A stretch of DNA of 64,000 nt from Rhizobium sp. 2MFCol3.1 (GTDB taxonomy: Bacteria > Pseudomonadota > Alphaproteobacteria > Rhizobiales > Rhizobiaceae). Made by a program: the position numbers and the translations under genes. Numbering within the stretch: position 1 is the stretch's first letter; each line of letters starts with the position of its first letter. Positions 43,613 to 51,230 of the stretch are shown here, one piece after another. Under the pieces are notes generated by a model, which was not told the DNA's origin, did no database searches, and saw nothing but the letters and a program-made list of their open reading frames with translations. The stretch lies in contig NZ_KB898370.1 in NCBI RefSeq assembly GCF_000377565.1, positions 1 to 64,000 on the forward strand. Direction: 5' to 3'.

Positions 43613-45355
43613 TCAGGAGGCGATACCTGATGAAGGGACGCGCTTCTGGCGCATGACATTCATCTCGGTGCGTTCGCGCGCCATCTCGCTGACCATCTGG
43701 CGGAGCGCCGGATGTTTCGCCGTGAACATGTTGAAATCACGCCGTTCCAGCACGAAGAAATGGCAGAAATCGACAGCGACCACGTCGGCGTTGCGGCGCC
43801 CGCCGCTCAAAAGTGCCATCTCGCCAAAGAAGGCGCCGGGCTCGAGCCTTATCGCATCATCCGGCAGCTGCACTTCGACGGCGCCGGCCGACAGGAAATA
43901 CATGCCGCCGCCGCGATCGCCCTTGCGCATGACGCGCTCGCCGGGAAGCGCGGATTTCGGGCGGAACAGCAGGAGCAGCTCTTCCTGCGAGTTCTCGTCG
44001 ACATTGGCGAAGAGCGGGAAGGTCTCGCTGAGCTCGCGCATTTCCAGCTGGTGCTGGTGTTCGCGCGCTTCGGTGATGGCGCGGATCTTGTCGAGCTCGT
44101 CGTTCAGCAGGTCGAAATTGGCGTGGCCGTGGCGGGCGCTTTGCGGCCAGCGGCGCTGGATATAGCCATGCAGCGCTTCTGCGCCGGCGCAGACGATGGG
44201 GTTGAGCGTGATCGAGATGATGGCGCTGGCAAGAATGATGTCCTGCCCGTCGGTCGGCAGCAGGCCGAGCGTCACGCCGAGGCCGGCGAGGATAAACGAG
44301 AATTCGCCGATCTGCGCCAGGCCGCCGGCCACCGTCAGGCCCATGCCGATCGGATAGCGCAGCAGCGTGACGACGACGAAGGAAATCACCCCCTTGCCGA
44401 CGATGATCAGGAGCAAGGCGGAGAGAACGCCGAGCGGCTGGCGCAGGAGGATCGACGGATCAAACAGCATGCCGACAGACACGAAGAACAGCACCGAGAA
44501 TGCGTTCTGCAACGGCAGGGAATCGGCAGCGGCGCGGTGGCTGAGGCTGGATTCACTCATGACCACGCCGGCGAAGAAGGCGCCGAGCGCGAAGGACACG
44601 CCGAAGATCTGCGCCGAGCCGAAGGCGATGCCGAGCGCCAATGCCAGAACCGTTAGAGTGAAGAGTTCGCGCGAGCCGGTGCGGGCGGCGCGGATCAAAA
44701 GCCACGGCACGACTTTCGGGCCGAGGAAGATCGCCATGGCGGCGAAGGCGCCGACCTGCAGCAGCGTCAGCGCGATGGTCAGCGGCAGCGGCATGGCGGC
44801 GCCATGTGCGCCTGATGGCGCGTGGCCGCCGAGCAGCTCGGCCAAAGCAGGCAGCAGCACCAGCGCCAGCACCATGGCCAGATCCTCGACGATCAGCCAG
44901 CCGACGGCGACGCGGCCGCTCGCGGCATTCACCAGATTTCGCTCCTCCAGCGCCTTCAGGAGCACCACGGTGCTCGCGACCGACAGGCTCAGCCCGAAGA
45001 CGATGCCGGCGCCGAGGCTCCACCCCCACCATTCCGCCAGCCCGACGCCGAGCAGCGTCGCGACCAGGATCTGCACGATCGCGCCCGGAATGGCGACGCC
45101 GCGCACGGCAAGCAGGTCACGCGCCGAGAAATGCAACCCGACGCCGAACATCAGGAGGATAACCCCGATCTCGGCCAGCTGGCTCGCAAGCCCGGTATCG
45201 GCCACGAACCCCGGCGTGATCGGCCCCATCAAAATCCCGGCCAGCAGATAGCCCACCAGCGGCGGCAGCTGCAGGCGATCGGCAAGATAGCCAAGGATCG
45301 CCGCGAACCCGAAACTGACGGCAATGGTGGCAATGAGGGGGACGTCGTGATGCAC
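43613..45355 (-). CDS. Kef-type cation:proton antiporter with cyclic-nucleotide-binding tail
   Basis: The 580-residue protein has a CPA2 antiporter domain of about 12 helices (residues 1-410; GYLLAGILMGPITPGF, AEIGVILLMFGVGLHFSARDL, GLAQIGEFSFILAGLG) of the YbaL/Kef type, and in place of the usual TrkA-N domain it ends with a cyclic-nucleotide-binding domain (about residues 440-560; LPGERVMRKGDRGGGMYFL and FFGEMALLSGGRRNADV). The cassette reads GE...RRNADV rather than the common PRTATV form, but Gly, Glu and Arg are present. This implies control by cAMP or a similar ligand. Confidence 0.92.
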   Translation of the reverse strand: MHHDVPLIATIAVSFGFAAILGYLADRLQLPPLVGYLLAGILMGPITPGFVADTGLASQLAEIGVILLMFGVGLHFSARDLLAVRGVAIPGAIVQILVATLLGVGLAEWWGWSLGAGIVFGLSLSVASTVVLLKALEERNLVNAASGRVAVGWLIVEDLAMVLALVLLPALAELLGGHAPSGAHGAAMPLPLTIALTLLQVGAFAAMAIFLGPKVVPWLLIRAARTGSRELFTLTVLALALGIAFGSAQIFGVSFALGAFFAGVVMSESSLSHRAAADSLPLQNAFSVLFFVSVGMLFDPSILLRQPLGVLSALLLIIVGKGVISFVVVTLLRYPIGMGLTVAGGLAQIGEFSFILAGLGVTLGLLPTDGQDIILASAIISITLNPIVCAGAEALHGYIQRRWPQSARHGHANFDLLNDELDKIRAITEAREHQHQLEMRELSETFPLFANVDENSQEELLLLFRPKSALPGERVMRKGDRGGGMYFLSAGAVEVQLPDDAIRLEPGAFFGEMALLSGGRRNADVVAVDFCHFFVLERRDFNMFTAKHPALRQMVSEMARERTEMNVMRQKRVPSSGIAS

Positions 45356-45573
45356 GCTTATGTGTTCTCCTTTTGGGAGCCGGCACTTTGACCGATGTGC
45401 GGGGGAAATTAAACTGCTGATTTAAATTGAGACGGCAATATCGGCGGTGATGGCTACCACCACCATGCCAAGGTCCAAATATCGTGAAGCGGCACTCTTG
45501 ACACCAATATCGCGAGTAACGGAGATTTGGTTCTAAACGAAGGCGTGTAAATCGTTGCTGTCCGGGAGGTTTG

Positions 45574-46173
45574 GTGAGTTCTTCTCGTCCGCCCAAATTG
45601 GAAGCTTGGCAGGCAATCGTCGCCGAACCAAAGAACATATTCGGTTGGCCTGCATGGTCCGATGGGGCCATGTATCGTGAAAGCCGGAAACAAGCGACTG
45701 ACGCCGGAAGGCTTCCTTTGATCTCCGATATGGCGTCGCGATCCGAGATGATCATCACGGTTTCCGATAGCAACGATATTGCGCTGGAAGACATTCGCAT
45801 TCGGATCGGCGTGTGGCGTAATCGACCTATGGAAGATGTCACGGCAACTTTTGAGATATATGACGCAGTTCGGTGGGTGTGCGTCAGCCGGATCGACTTT
45901 GCACCGACCGCGCCGCATACGAACAGACACTGGCGACGATTTCATCTATCGCCGGAAATTAACGGTTCTCATATCCACACGTGCGAGGATAATGCCAGGA
46001 TCGGAGCCGATGCATTCGTTCCGGTAAGCAATTTGCCAAATGCTCGGGCGCTGGATAAGGAACCACAGTCTTTCCGGGAAATCTGGGCAGTGATCGGGGC
46101 GCATTTCAACATTTCCGGCCTTGATGATTTGCCTGCACCTGAATGGAATGGGAGCCTGCGATATGATCGATAG
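45574..46173 (+). CDS. Hypothetical protein, possibly DUF6978-like, first gene of accessory pair
   Basis: The 199-residue soluble protein has no membrane helix. Its C-terminal half (APTAPHTN, then INGSHIHTCEDNARIGADAFVP and a final SFREIWAVIGAHFNI) resembles, from memory, the pattern HxN...HxH...W of DUF6978, an uncharacterised family often encoded beside DUF1828 genes. The GTG at 45574 has GGGAGG four bases upstream; a TTG just before and an ATG at 45670 are alternatives. Sampled GC here is about 52-55 percent, clearly below the 65-68 percent of the adjoining antiporter, suggesting transfer. Its stop overlaps the next gene by 11 bases. Confidence 0.6.
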   Translation: MSSSRPPKLEAWQAIVAEPKNIFGWPAWSDGAMYRESRKQATDAGRLPLISDMASRSEMIITVSDSNDIALEDIRIRIGVWRNRPMEDVTATFEIYDAVRWVCVSRIDFAPTAPHTNRHWRRFHLSPEINGSHIHTCEDNARIGADAFVPVSNLPNARALDKEPQSFREIWAVIGAHFNISGLDDLPAPEWNGSLRYDR

Positions 46174-46900
46174 AATCTCGATAAACGCGATTGCCGAAGA
46201 GGTGTCCCGCGCGCTCTCCTATTCCCGTGGCGGAAACGAGGGGGCAATGGTGGTCACGCCGCTGCTATATCCAGGCGGCGCGCGCGTCGTGCTGCGTTTC
46301 CAGGAAAGTGAAGATGGATACTTCGTCTCGGACCTGGGGGCGGGACGGCGCGAAGCCGACCTTATGGACGGAAGCACTGTTTTCACGAGAATAGCCAAGG
46401 CCGCCGCAGAGCGCTTTGGTGTCAGATTCGACAGCGATATGGTCTTCGATATCGAGGTTCCCCGCGAAGCGCTGGTTTCCGCGGCAATCGCGGTTGCCAA
46501 CGCGTCAAAGGAAGCCGTCGATCACACAGCGGCGCGGATATCCGAGAAGCGTGCGATGGACCAGCGATATGAGCTTTGGTCGCGGTTGACTGTGGCCTTT
46601 CCTCAGGCGCATGTCGAACGCGAGGTTGTGGTTCAAGGTGCGAGTTCGCCCTGGAATTTCGATGCGATGATTGAGATCGGCGGACACGCGTCGTTGTTCG
46701 ATCTGGTCGTGCCTCATGCGTCGTCCGTGCATGCCGCAGTGTCGAAATTCCTCGACATCAAGGATCTCGGCGAACAATCGCCGGTACGTGTTGCTGTTAT
46801 CACCGACAGCGAGAACACGCCGCATCTGCCGCTGCTTGGACGGACGGCGAAGATCATCCAGCTGGATGCCGCGATCGAAACGTTCAAGCGCGCGGCTTGA
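46163..46900 (+). CDS. DUF1828-like protein, second gene of accessory pair
   Basis: The 245-residue product begins with a region resembling DUF1828: TPLLYPGGARVVLRFQESEDGYFVSDLGAG near residue 30-60 (a beta sandwich with a Y-x-x-SD-x-G motif), followed by a helical part and a C-terminal alpha/beta domain (SPWNFDAMIEIGGHASLFDLVVP ... VHAAVSKFLDIKDL ... VRVAVITD). The last domain has a layout reminiscent of PD-(D/E)xK nucleases with an altered active site, or of DUF1829; this is inference. ATG 46163 has GGGAG upstream and overlaps the first gene by 11 bases, so both are made together. GC is near the local average. Confidence 0.6.
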   Translation: MIDRISINAIAEEVSRALSYSRGGNEGAMVVTPLLYPGGARVVLRFQESEDGYFVSDLGAGRREADLMDGSTVFTRIAKAAAERFGVRFDSDMVFDIEVPREALVSAAIAVANASKEAVDHTAARISEKRAMDQRYELWSRLTVAFPQAHVEREVVVQGASSPWNFDAMIEIGGHASLFDLVVPHASSVHAAVSKFLDIKDLGEQSPVRVAVITDSENTPHLPLLGRTAKIIQLDAAIETFKRAA

Positions 46901-46955
46901 AAACACAAAAGAGAAGATGGCGGTTGATGCAGACGTCGGGTCTGCAGCAGTCCAG

Positions 46956-47040
46956 TGGTGCCCCATGCCGGAGTCGAACCAGCACTTCTTTCGAAACTCG
47001 ATTTTGAGTCGAGCGCGTCTACCAATTCCGCCAATGGGGC
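46956..47040 (-). tRNA. tRNA-Leu (anticodon CAA)
   Basis: The reverse strand folds as a class II tRNA of 85 bases: acceptor GCCCCAT pairs with ATGGGGC, the D-arm has GAATTGGTAGACG, the anticodon stem CTCGA/TCGAG encloses loop CTCAAAA giving anticodon CAA, a long variable arm follows, and the T-arm contains GGTTCGACTCC. The CCA end is encoded (46956-46958). Its 3' end faces the accessory pair. Confidence 0.96.
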
Positions 47041-47126
47041 AACGGATACCGACGAGGCGGGTGTCTAGCATGCGTTTGACTGATGGCGCAAGACGGGGAT
47101 GCGGGTATCGGGCTGATTTCGTGGGG

Positions 47127-47154
47127 CTTCCGGCCGAATGGCTTCGGCCGGAAG
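47127..47154. terminator. Hairpin between tRNA-Leu and MFS gene
   Basis: CTTCCGGCCGA-atggct-TCGGCCGGAAG forms a perfect 11-bp stem seven bases beyond the MFS stop codon. No T-run follows on the reverse strand, so termination is likely but not certain. Confidence 0.5.
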
Positions 47155-47160
47155 GGTTTG

Positions 47161-48459
47161 TCAGTGAGCGGCGGAGACGGCCGGGGTTGCTAGGCCGGAT
47201 TTCTTGATCGTGATCGCCAGGATGGAGGCGAGCAGGCAGAAGGCGCCGGCGATGAAGAAGGCGGGGAGATAGCTTTGCAGCTCGGTGCGCGACAGGCCGG
47301 CGCCATAAGCGGCTGTGGCCGCGCCCAGCTGGTGGCCGGTGAAGACCCAGCCGAAGACGATGCCGACCTTTTCCTTGCCGAAACGTTCGGCGGCGAGCTT
47401 CACCGTCGGCGGCACGGTGGCGATCCAGTCCAGCCCGTAGAAGACGGCGAAGATCGACAGGCCGTAGAAGGAGAAATCGCTGAACGGCAGGAAGAGCAGG
47501 GAGAGGCCGCGCAGGCCGTAATACCAGAAGAGCAGCCAGCGATTGTCGAAACGGTCCGACAGCCAGCCGGAGCCGATCGTGCCGAAGAAATCGAAGATGC
47601 CCATGACGGCGAGCACGCTGGCGGCTGCTACCGGCAGGATGCCGAAATCGCCGCAGAGCGTGACGAAATGCGTCTGGATCAGGCCGTTGGTGCTCAGGCC
47701 GCAGATGAAGAAGGTGGCGAACAGGATCCAGAAGGTCGAGGTCTTCGAGACTTCCTTGAGAACGACGATCGGGGCTGCGAGCATGGTGAGCAGGCCGCCG
47801 GTCTGTACGGGCGGCGGGGTGATGCGGTCCTCGCCGAAGGAGGGGAGGTTGAGATCGGAGGGGCGGTCGCGCATGAAGGCGAGCACGACGAGAGCGGCGA
47901 AAAGGATCATGCCGCAGACGAAGAAGACGGTGGCGCGCCAGCCGTAGCTCTCGGTCAGCTGCGCCATCAGGGGCAGGAAGACCAGCTGGCCAGTGGCGGA
48001 GCTCGCCGACAGCATGCCGACGACGAGGCCGCGATGCTTGGTGAACCAGCGGGCCGAGACGGTGGCGGCGAGCACCATGGCGGTCAGCCCGGTGCCGAGG
48101 CCGACGACGATGCCCCAGAGCAGCAGCAACTGCCAGATTTCGGTCATGAATAGCGAGCCGACGAAGCCGCTGGAGATCAGGATCATGGCGAAGACGATGA
48201 CCTTGCGGACGCCGAAGTAATTCATGAAGGCGGCGGAGAAGGGTCCCATCAGACCGAAGAGCAGCAGGCGGACGGCAAGCGCCGACGAGATCTGCGATGT
48301 CTCCCAGCCGAACTCGTCCTGCAGCGGCTTGATCAGCACGCCCGGTGCGCCCATGGCGCCTGCGGTGACCAGCATGGTGAGAAAGGTGGTGGCGACGACG
48401 ACCCATCCGTAGTGGATGTTGCGCCGCGCCAGCGTGGAGGCAAGTGCAGTGGAGACCAT
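47161..48459 (-). CDS. MFS transporter
   Basis: The 432-residue protein has 12 predicted membrane helices with the central break near residue 215 (DRPSDLNLPSFGEDRITPPP). It starts HYGWVVVATTFLTMLVTAGAMGAPGVLIKPL and carries MFS motifs such as GPFSAAFMNYFGVRKVIV in loop 2-3 and GWLSDRFDNRW in loop 8-9. This layout is close to the oxalate/formate-antiporter-like and monocarboxylate-type MFS groups, but the substrate cannot be told. It is divergent from a TetR regulator with palindromic operator-like sequence between, so regulation by that protein is likely. Confidence 0.9.
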   Translation of the reverse strand: MVSTALASTLARRNIHYGWVVVATTFLTMLVTAGAMGAPGVLIKPLQDEFGWETSQISSALAVRLLLFGLMGPFSAAFMNYFGVRKVIVFAMILISSGFVGSLFMTEIWQLLLLWGIVVGLGTGLTAMVLAATVSARWFTKHRGLVVGMLSASSATGQLVFLPLMAQLTESYGWRATVFFVCGMILFAALVVLAFMRDRPSDLNLPSFGEDRITPPPVQTGGLLTMLAAPIVVLKEVSKTSTFWILFATFFICGLSTNGLIQTHFVTLCGDFGILPVAAASVLAVMGIFDFFGTIGSGWLSDRFDNRWLLFWYYGLRGLSLLFLPFSDFSFYGLSIFAVFYGLDWIATVPPTVKLAAERFGKEKVGIVFGWVFTGHQLGAATAAYGAGLSRTELQSYLPAFFIAGAFCLLASILAITIKKSGLATPAVSAAH

Positions 48460-48506
48460 GGGGCTGTTCCGTTCGGGGGTTGCCGGAAGGCTAATGCAAA
48501 TATTTA

Positions 48507-48522
48507 GATGATGGTCATCATC
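48507..48522. promoter_or_regulatory. Candidate TetR operator between MFS and TetR genes
   Basis: GATGATG-gt-CATCATC is a perfect palindrome with 7-bp arms in the 127-base divergent promoter region. A weaker related palindrome, ATGA-tgcgcg-TCAT, lies at 48537-48550. The spacing between centres is about 29 bases. Location and symmetry suit binding of the adjacent TetR protein, repressing both genes. Confidence 0.65.
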
Positions 48523-48586
48523 ATTGTTGATTATTGATGATGCGCGTCATATAAATTGTCAAGCGGTGTTTTTTAGGAGCCTTGTT

Positions 48587-49162
48587 ATGCGCGTCAGCCG
48601 GGAGAAATTCGCGGAGAACCGGGAGAAGATCCTCGGTGTCGCGGGCGTGCTGTTTCGCGAGAAGGGGTTCGAATCCACGGGCGTGGCCGAGATCATGAAG
48701 GCCGCGGGTCTGACCCATGGCGGCTTCTATGGCCATTTCCAGTCGAAGGAAGATCTGGCGCTCGAAGTCAGCCGGGCGCTGATCGATCGGGTGAAGATCC
48801 GCTGGAACGAGATTATAACAAGTGCGCCAGACGCGCCGCTCGATGCGCTCCTCAATCATTATCTCTCGCGTTGCAGCGTCGACGATCCCGGCGGCAGCTG
48901 TGTCTTCGCCTCGCTGGTTCAGGAGGTCAGTCGCAGCCAGGGTGCCGTGCGCTCGACCTTCAATGACGGGCTCTCGGCGCTAGTCGATATCCTCTCAGAG
49001 ATCGTGCCCGGCGACAGCGCGCAAGAGCGCCGCGCCAAGGGTTTCACGACGCTATCGGCGATGATGGGTGCCGTCATTCTGGCGCGTGCGGTTGAGAGCC
49101 GGGAGCTGTCCGACAATTTCCTGTTCACGACGCGTGACGCTCTTTCGCCGGCTAAGAGTTAG
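48587..49162 (+). CDS. TetR/AcrR family transcriptional regulator
   Basis: The 191-residue product has the TetR N-terminal DNA-binding domain: REKFAENREKILGVAGVLFREKGFESTGVAEIMKAAGLTHGGFYGHFQSKEDL, split here over residues 4-57, with the recognition helix at THGGFYGHF. The C-terminal domain (TetR_C-like; CVFASLVQEVSR and LSAMMGAVILARAVE) resembles regulators of the AcuR/YcdC-type group. ATG 48587 is preceded by AGGAG at 48575. It is divergent from the MFS gene, and its stop overlaps that of the convergent methyltransferase by four bases. Confidence 0.92.
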   Translation: MRVSREKFAENREKILGVAGVLFREKGFESTGVAEIMKAAGLTHGGFYGHFQSKEDLALEVSRALIDRVKIRWNEIITSAPDAPLDALLNHYLSRCSVDDPGGSCVFASLVQEVSRSQGAVRSTFNDGLSALVDILSEIVPGDSAQERRAKGFTTLSAMMGAVILARAVESRELSDNFLFTTRDALSPAKS

Positions 49163-49953
49163 CCGCGACGGGCGATCAGGCCGCTGATCTCGACGGTCTC
49201 GGCAAAGCGGCCATCCGGCGATAACCTTGCAAGCGCTGCTCGCAGTTCGGCTTCGAAGGCTTCAGCCTTGTCTCCCAGCGTTTCCGGCGAGGTGACCGAG
49301 GTCGAGAAGGCGCGGCCGATGATGTCGTCCGCGGTCAGCTGGCGTTCGCTGATAATGCCGATCCGCTCGAGATGGTTGAAGGGCGATTGCAGCAGGACCG
49401 TTTCATGCGCGACCCAGTCCGGGCCCTTGCGGCGCTCGCGGTCGGCGTTGCGCTCCGGCGCGAAGGTTTCCGACAGCGCGTTGACGGCGGCGCGCCAATC
49501 CGGCGTGGAGGCTATGTGGCGATCGCCGAAGAGCACGACGCAACCGTCGTCGACGGTGATGGCGTCGAGTGCCTTGAGCGTCGCCGGACGGTCCATCCAG
49601 TGGAAGGAGCGGCCCATGACCGTCATCTTCAGCGGTGCGAGCGATGGGTCGAGATCGTAGGACGAGCCGTGGATGAAATCGACGGCGACGCCGGCCAAAT
49701 CGGCATCGGCGCGTGCCGTCTCCAGCATCTCCGGTTCGGGATCGATGCCCGTGACCTTTGCGCCTGCCATGCGGGCGAAGGCGATGCCAAGCTGGCCGGG
49801 GCCGCAGCCGAGGTCGAGCAGGCGCTCGCCAGCTTGCAGGCCGGCGCGCTCGGCGACGCGGGCAATCAGCTCGTCCGGATAGGGCACGCGGTAGCGGGTG
49901 TAATAGGCGGCCGTCGAGCGGAAGCGGCGGGCCTCGAAGGGGATGACGGTCAT
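49159..49953 (-). CDS. Class I SAM-dependent methyltransferase
   Basis: The 264-residue product has the methyltransferase motif I LLDLGCGPGQLGIAFA near residue 47, motif KVTGIDPEPEMLETAR after it and the YDLDPS... SFHWMDR segment typical of Methyltransf_11/25 family members. ATG 49953 (MTVIPFEARR) is chosen; the open frame continues upstream to 50376 across the aldo-keto reductase 3' end in another frame, which is not credible as a fusion. The substrate is unknown. Confidence 0.87.
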   Translation of the reverse strand: MTVIPFEARRFRSTAAYYTRYRVPYPDELIARVAERAGLQAGERLLDLGCGPGQLGIAFARMAGAKVTGIDPEPEMLETARADADLAGVAVDFIHGSSYDLDPSLAPLKMTVMGRSFHWMDRPATLKALDAITVDDGCVVLFGDRHIASTPDWRAAVNALSETFAPERNADRERRKGPDWVAHETVLLQSPFNHLERIGIISERQLTADDIIGRAFSTSVTSPETLGDKAEAFEAELRAALARLSPDGRFAETVEISGLIARRG

Positions 49954-50030
49954 GGTGATATCCTCAAGGGGCGATATCTTGGGAAGGGTCGTCGGCCTGC
50001 CTGAGTGAGGCAGGCCGGTGTCCGGCAGCC

Positions 50031-51011
50031 TTACTTGAAGCCCTCGACGCGGTGCGGCACGTAGGGCTCTTCCAGCGCCGCGATATCCTCGGCCGAGAGC
50101 TTGACCGAGAGAGCGCCGACGGCGTCGTCGATATGACCGGATTTTGAGGCGCCGATGATCGGGGCGGTGACGGCGCTCTTTTGCAGGATCCAGGCGGTGG
50201 CGATCTGGGCGCGGGAGACGCCGTGTTTCTTGGCGAGATCGCCGACCTTGCCGATGATCGTGCGGTCCGCATCCTCGGCCTGCTGGTAGAGCGTCTTGCC
50301 GAATTCGTCGGTCTCGCTGCGGGCGGTCTTCTCGTCGTAGTCGCGGGTCAGGCGGCCGCGCGCCAGCGGGCTCCAAGGGATGACGGCGATCTTCTGATCC
50401 TGGCAGAAGGGCAGCATCTCGCGCTCTTCCTCGCGGTAGAGCAGGTTCAGGTGGTCCTGCATGCTGACGAAGGGCGTCCAGCCATTGGCTCTTGAGGTGT
50501 AGATCATCTTGGCGAACTGCCAGGCATGCATGGACGACGCGCCGATATAGCGCGCCTTGCCCGCCTTCACGACATCATGCAGCGCTTCCAGCGTCTCCTC
50601 GATCGGCGTCGTCGGGTCGAAGCGGTGGATCTGATAGAGGTCGACATAGTCGGTGCCGAGGCGCTTCAGGCTGTTGTCGATCTCGTCGAAGATCGCCTTG
50701 CGCGACAGGCCGGCGCCGTTCGGTCCGGGGCGCATGCGGTTGAACACCTTGGTGGCGAGCACGATCTCGTCGCGGCGCGAAAAATCCCTGATCGCTCGGC
50801 CGACGATTTCCTCGGACGAACCGTCGGAATAGGTGTTGGCGGTGTCGAGGAAATTGATGCCGGCTTCGAGCGCCTGCCTTATCAGCGCGCGGCTCGGCTC
50901 CTCGGCCTGCGTCCAGCTGTGATTACCGCGGCCGGGCTCGCCGAAGGTCATGCAGCCCAGGCAGATCTTCGAGACTTCGAGGCCGGTGCCGCCGAATTTG
51001 ACGTATTCCAT
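50031..51011 (-). CDS. Aldo/keto reductase
   Basis: The 326-residue NADPH-dependent reductase has a TIM-barrel with the catalytic tetrad D56 (FLDTANTY), Y61, K88 (ATKVF) and H129 (YQIHRFD), and the late cofactor region PIIGASKSGHIDDAV. The N-terminal MEYVKFGGTGLEVSKICLGCMTFG is typical of the AKR subgroup that includes YajO-like enzymes. It is co-directional with the methyltransferase (77-base gap). Confidence 0.93.
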   Translation of the reverse strand: MEYVKFGGTGLEVSKICLGCMTFGEPGRGNHSWTQAEEPSRALIRQALEAGINFLDTANTYSDGSSEEIVGRAIRDFSRRDEIVLATKVFNRMRPGPNGAGLSRKAIFDEIDNSLKRLGTDYVDLYQIHRFDPTTPIEETLEALHDVVKAGKARYIGASSMHAWQFAKMIYTSRANGWTPFVSMQDHLNLLYREEEREMLPFCQDQKIAVIPWSPLARGRLTRDYDEKTARSETDEFGKTLYQQAEDADRTIIGKVGDLAKKHGVSRAQIATAWILQKSAVTAPIIGASKSGHIDDAVGALSVKLSAEDIAALEEPYVPHRVEGFK

Positions 51012-51230
51012 GAAATCGCTCCGTGATGAGAAAAGAAACCCTGGCGCTACCCCTATCTAGGGCGGTACCCGCCAGATTGGCAGCGGCTGCAGCAAACAAC
51101 CATGCGTTCCCCGGGGTGGGAAGGGTGATCCGGGCTTCACGCTTGCGTGAGCCGCGCCCACGGTGTTAGCTGCTGCAGCATAAACGGACTTTTGCCCCGA
51201 GACCGAGACCCCATCGATGATCCTGCGCCC

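Noticed and set aside
45360..47040. Direct repeat of the tRNA-Leu 3' end as an integration scar
   Set aside because: I looked for the tRNA end sequence near 45.4 kb and found only short partial matches such as CCATGCC; no att site can be claimed.
49159..50376. A possible methyltransferase fused to upstream sequence
   Set aside because: The extra 141 residues run across the 3' end of the aldo-keto reductase in another frame and are Arg/Asp-rich shadow sequence; the methyltransferase has its own good start at 49953.
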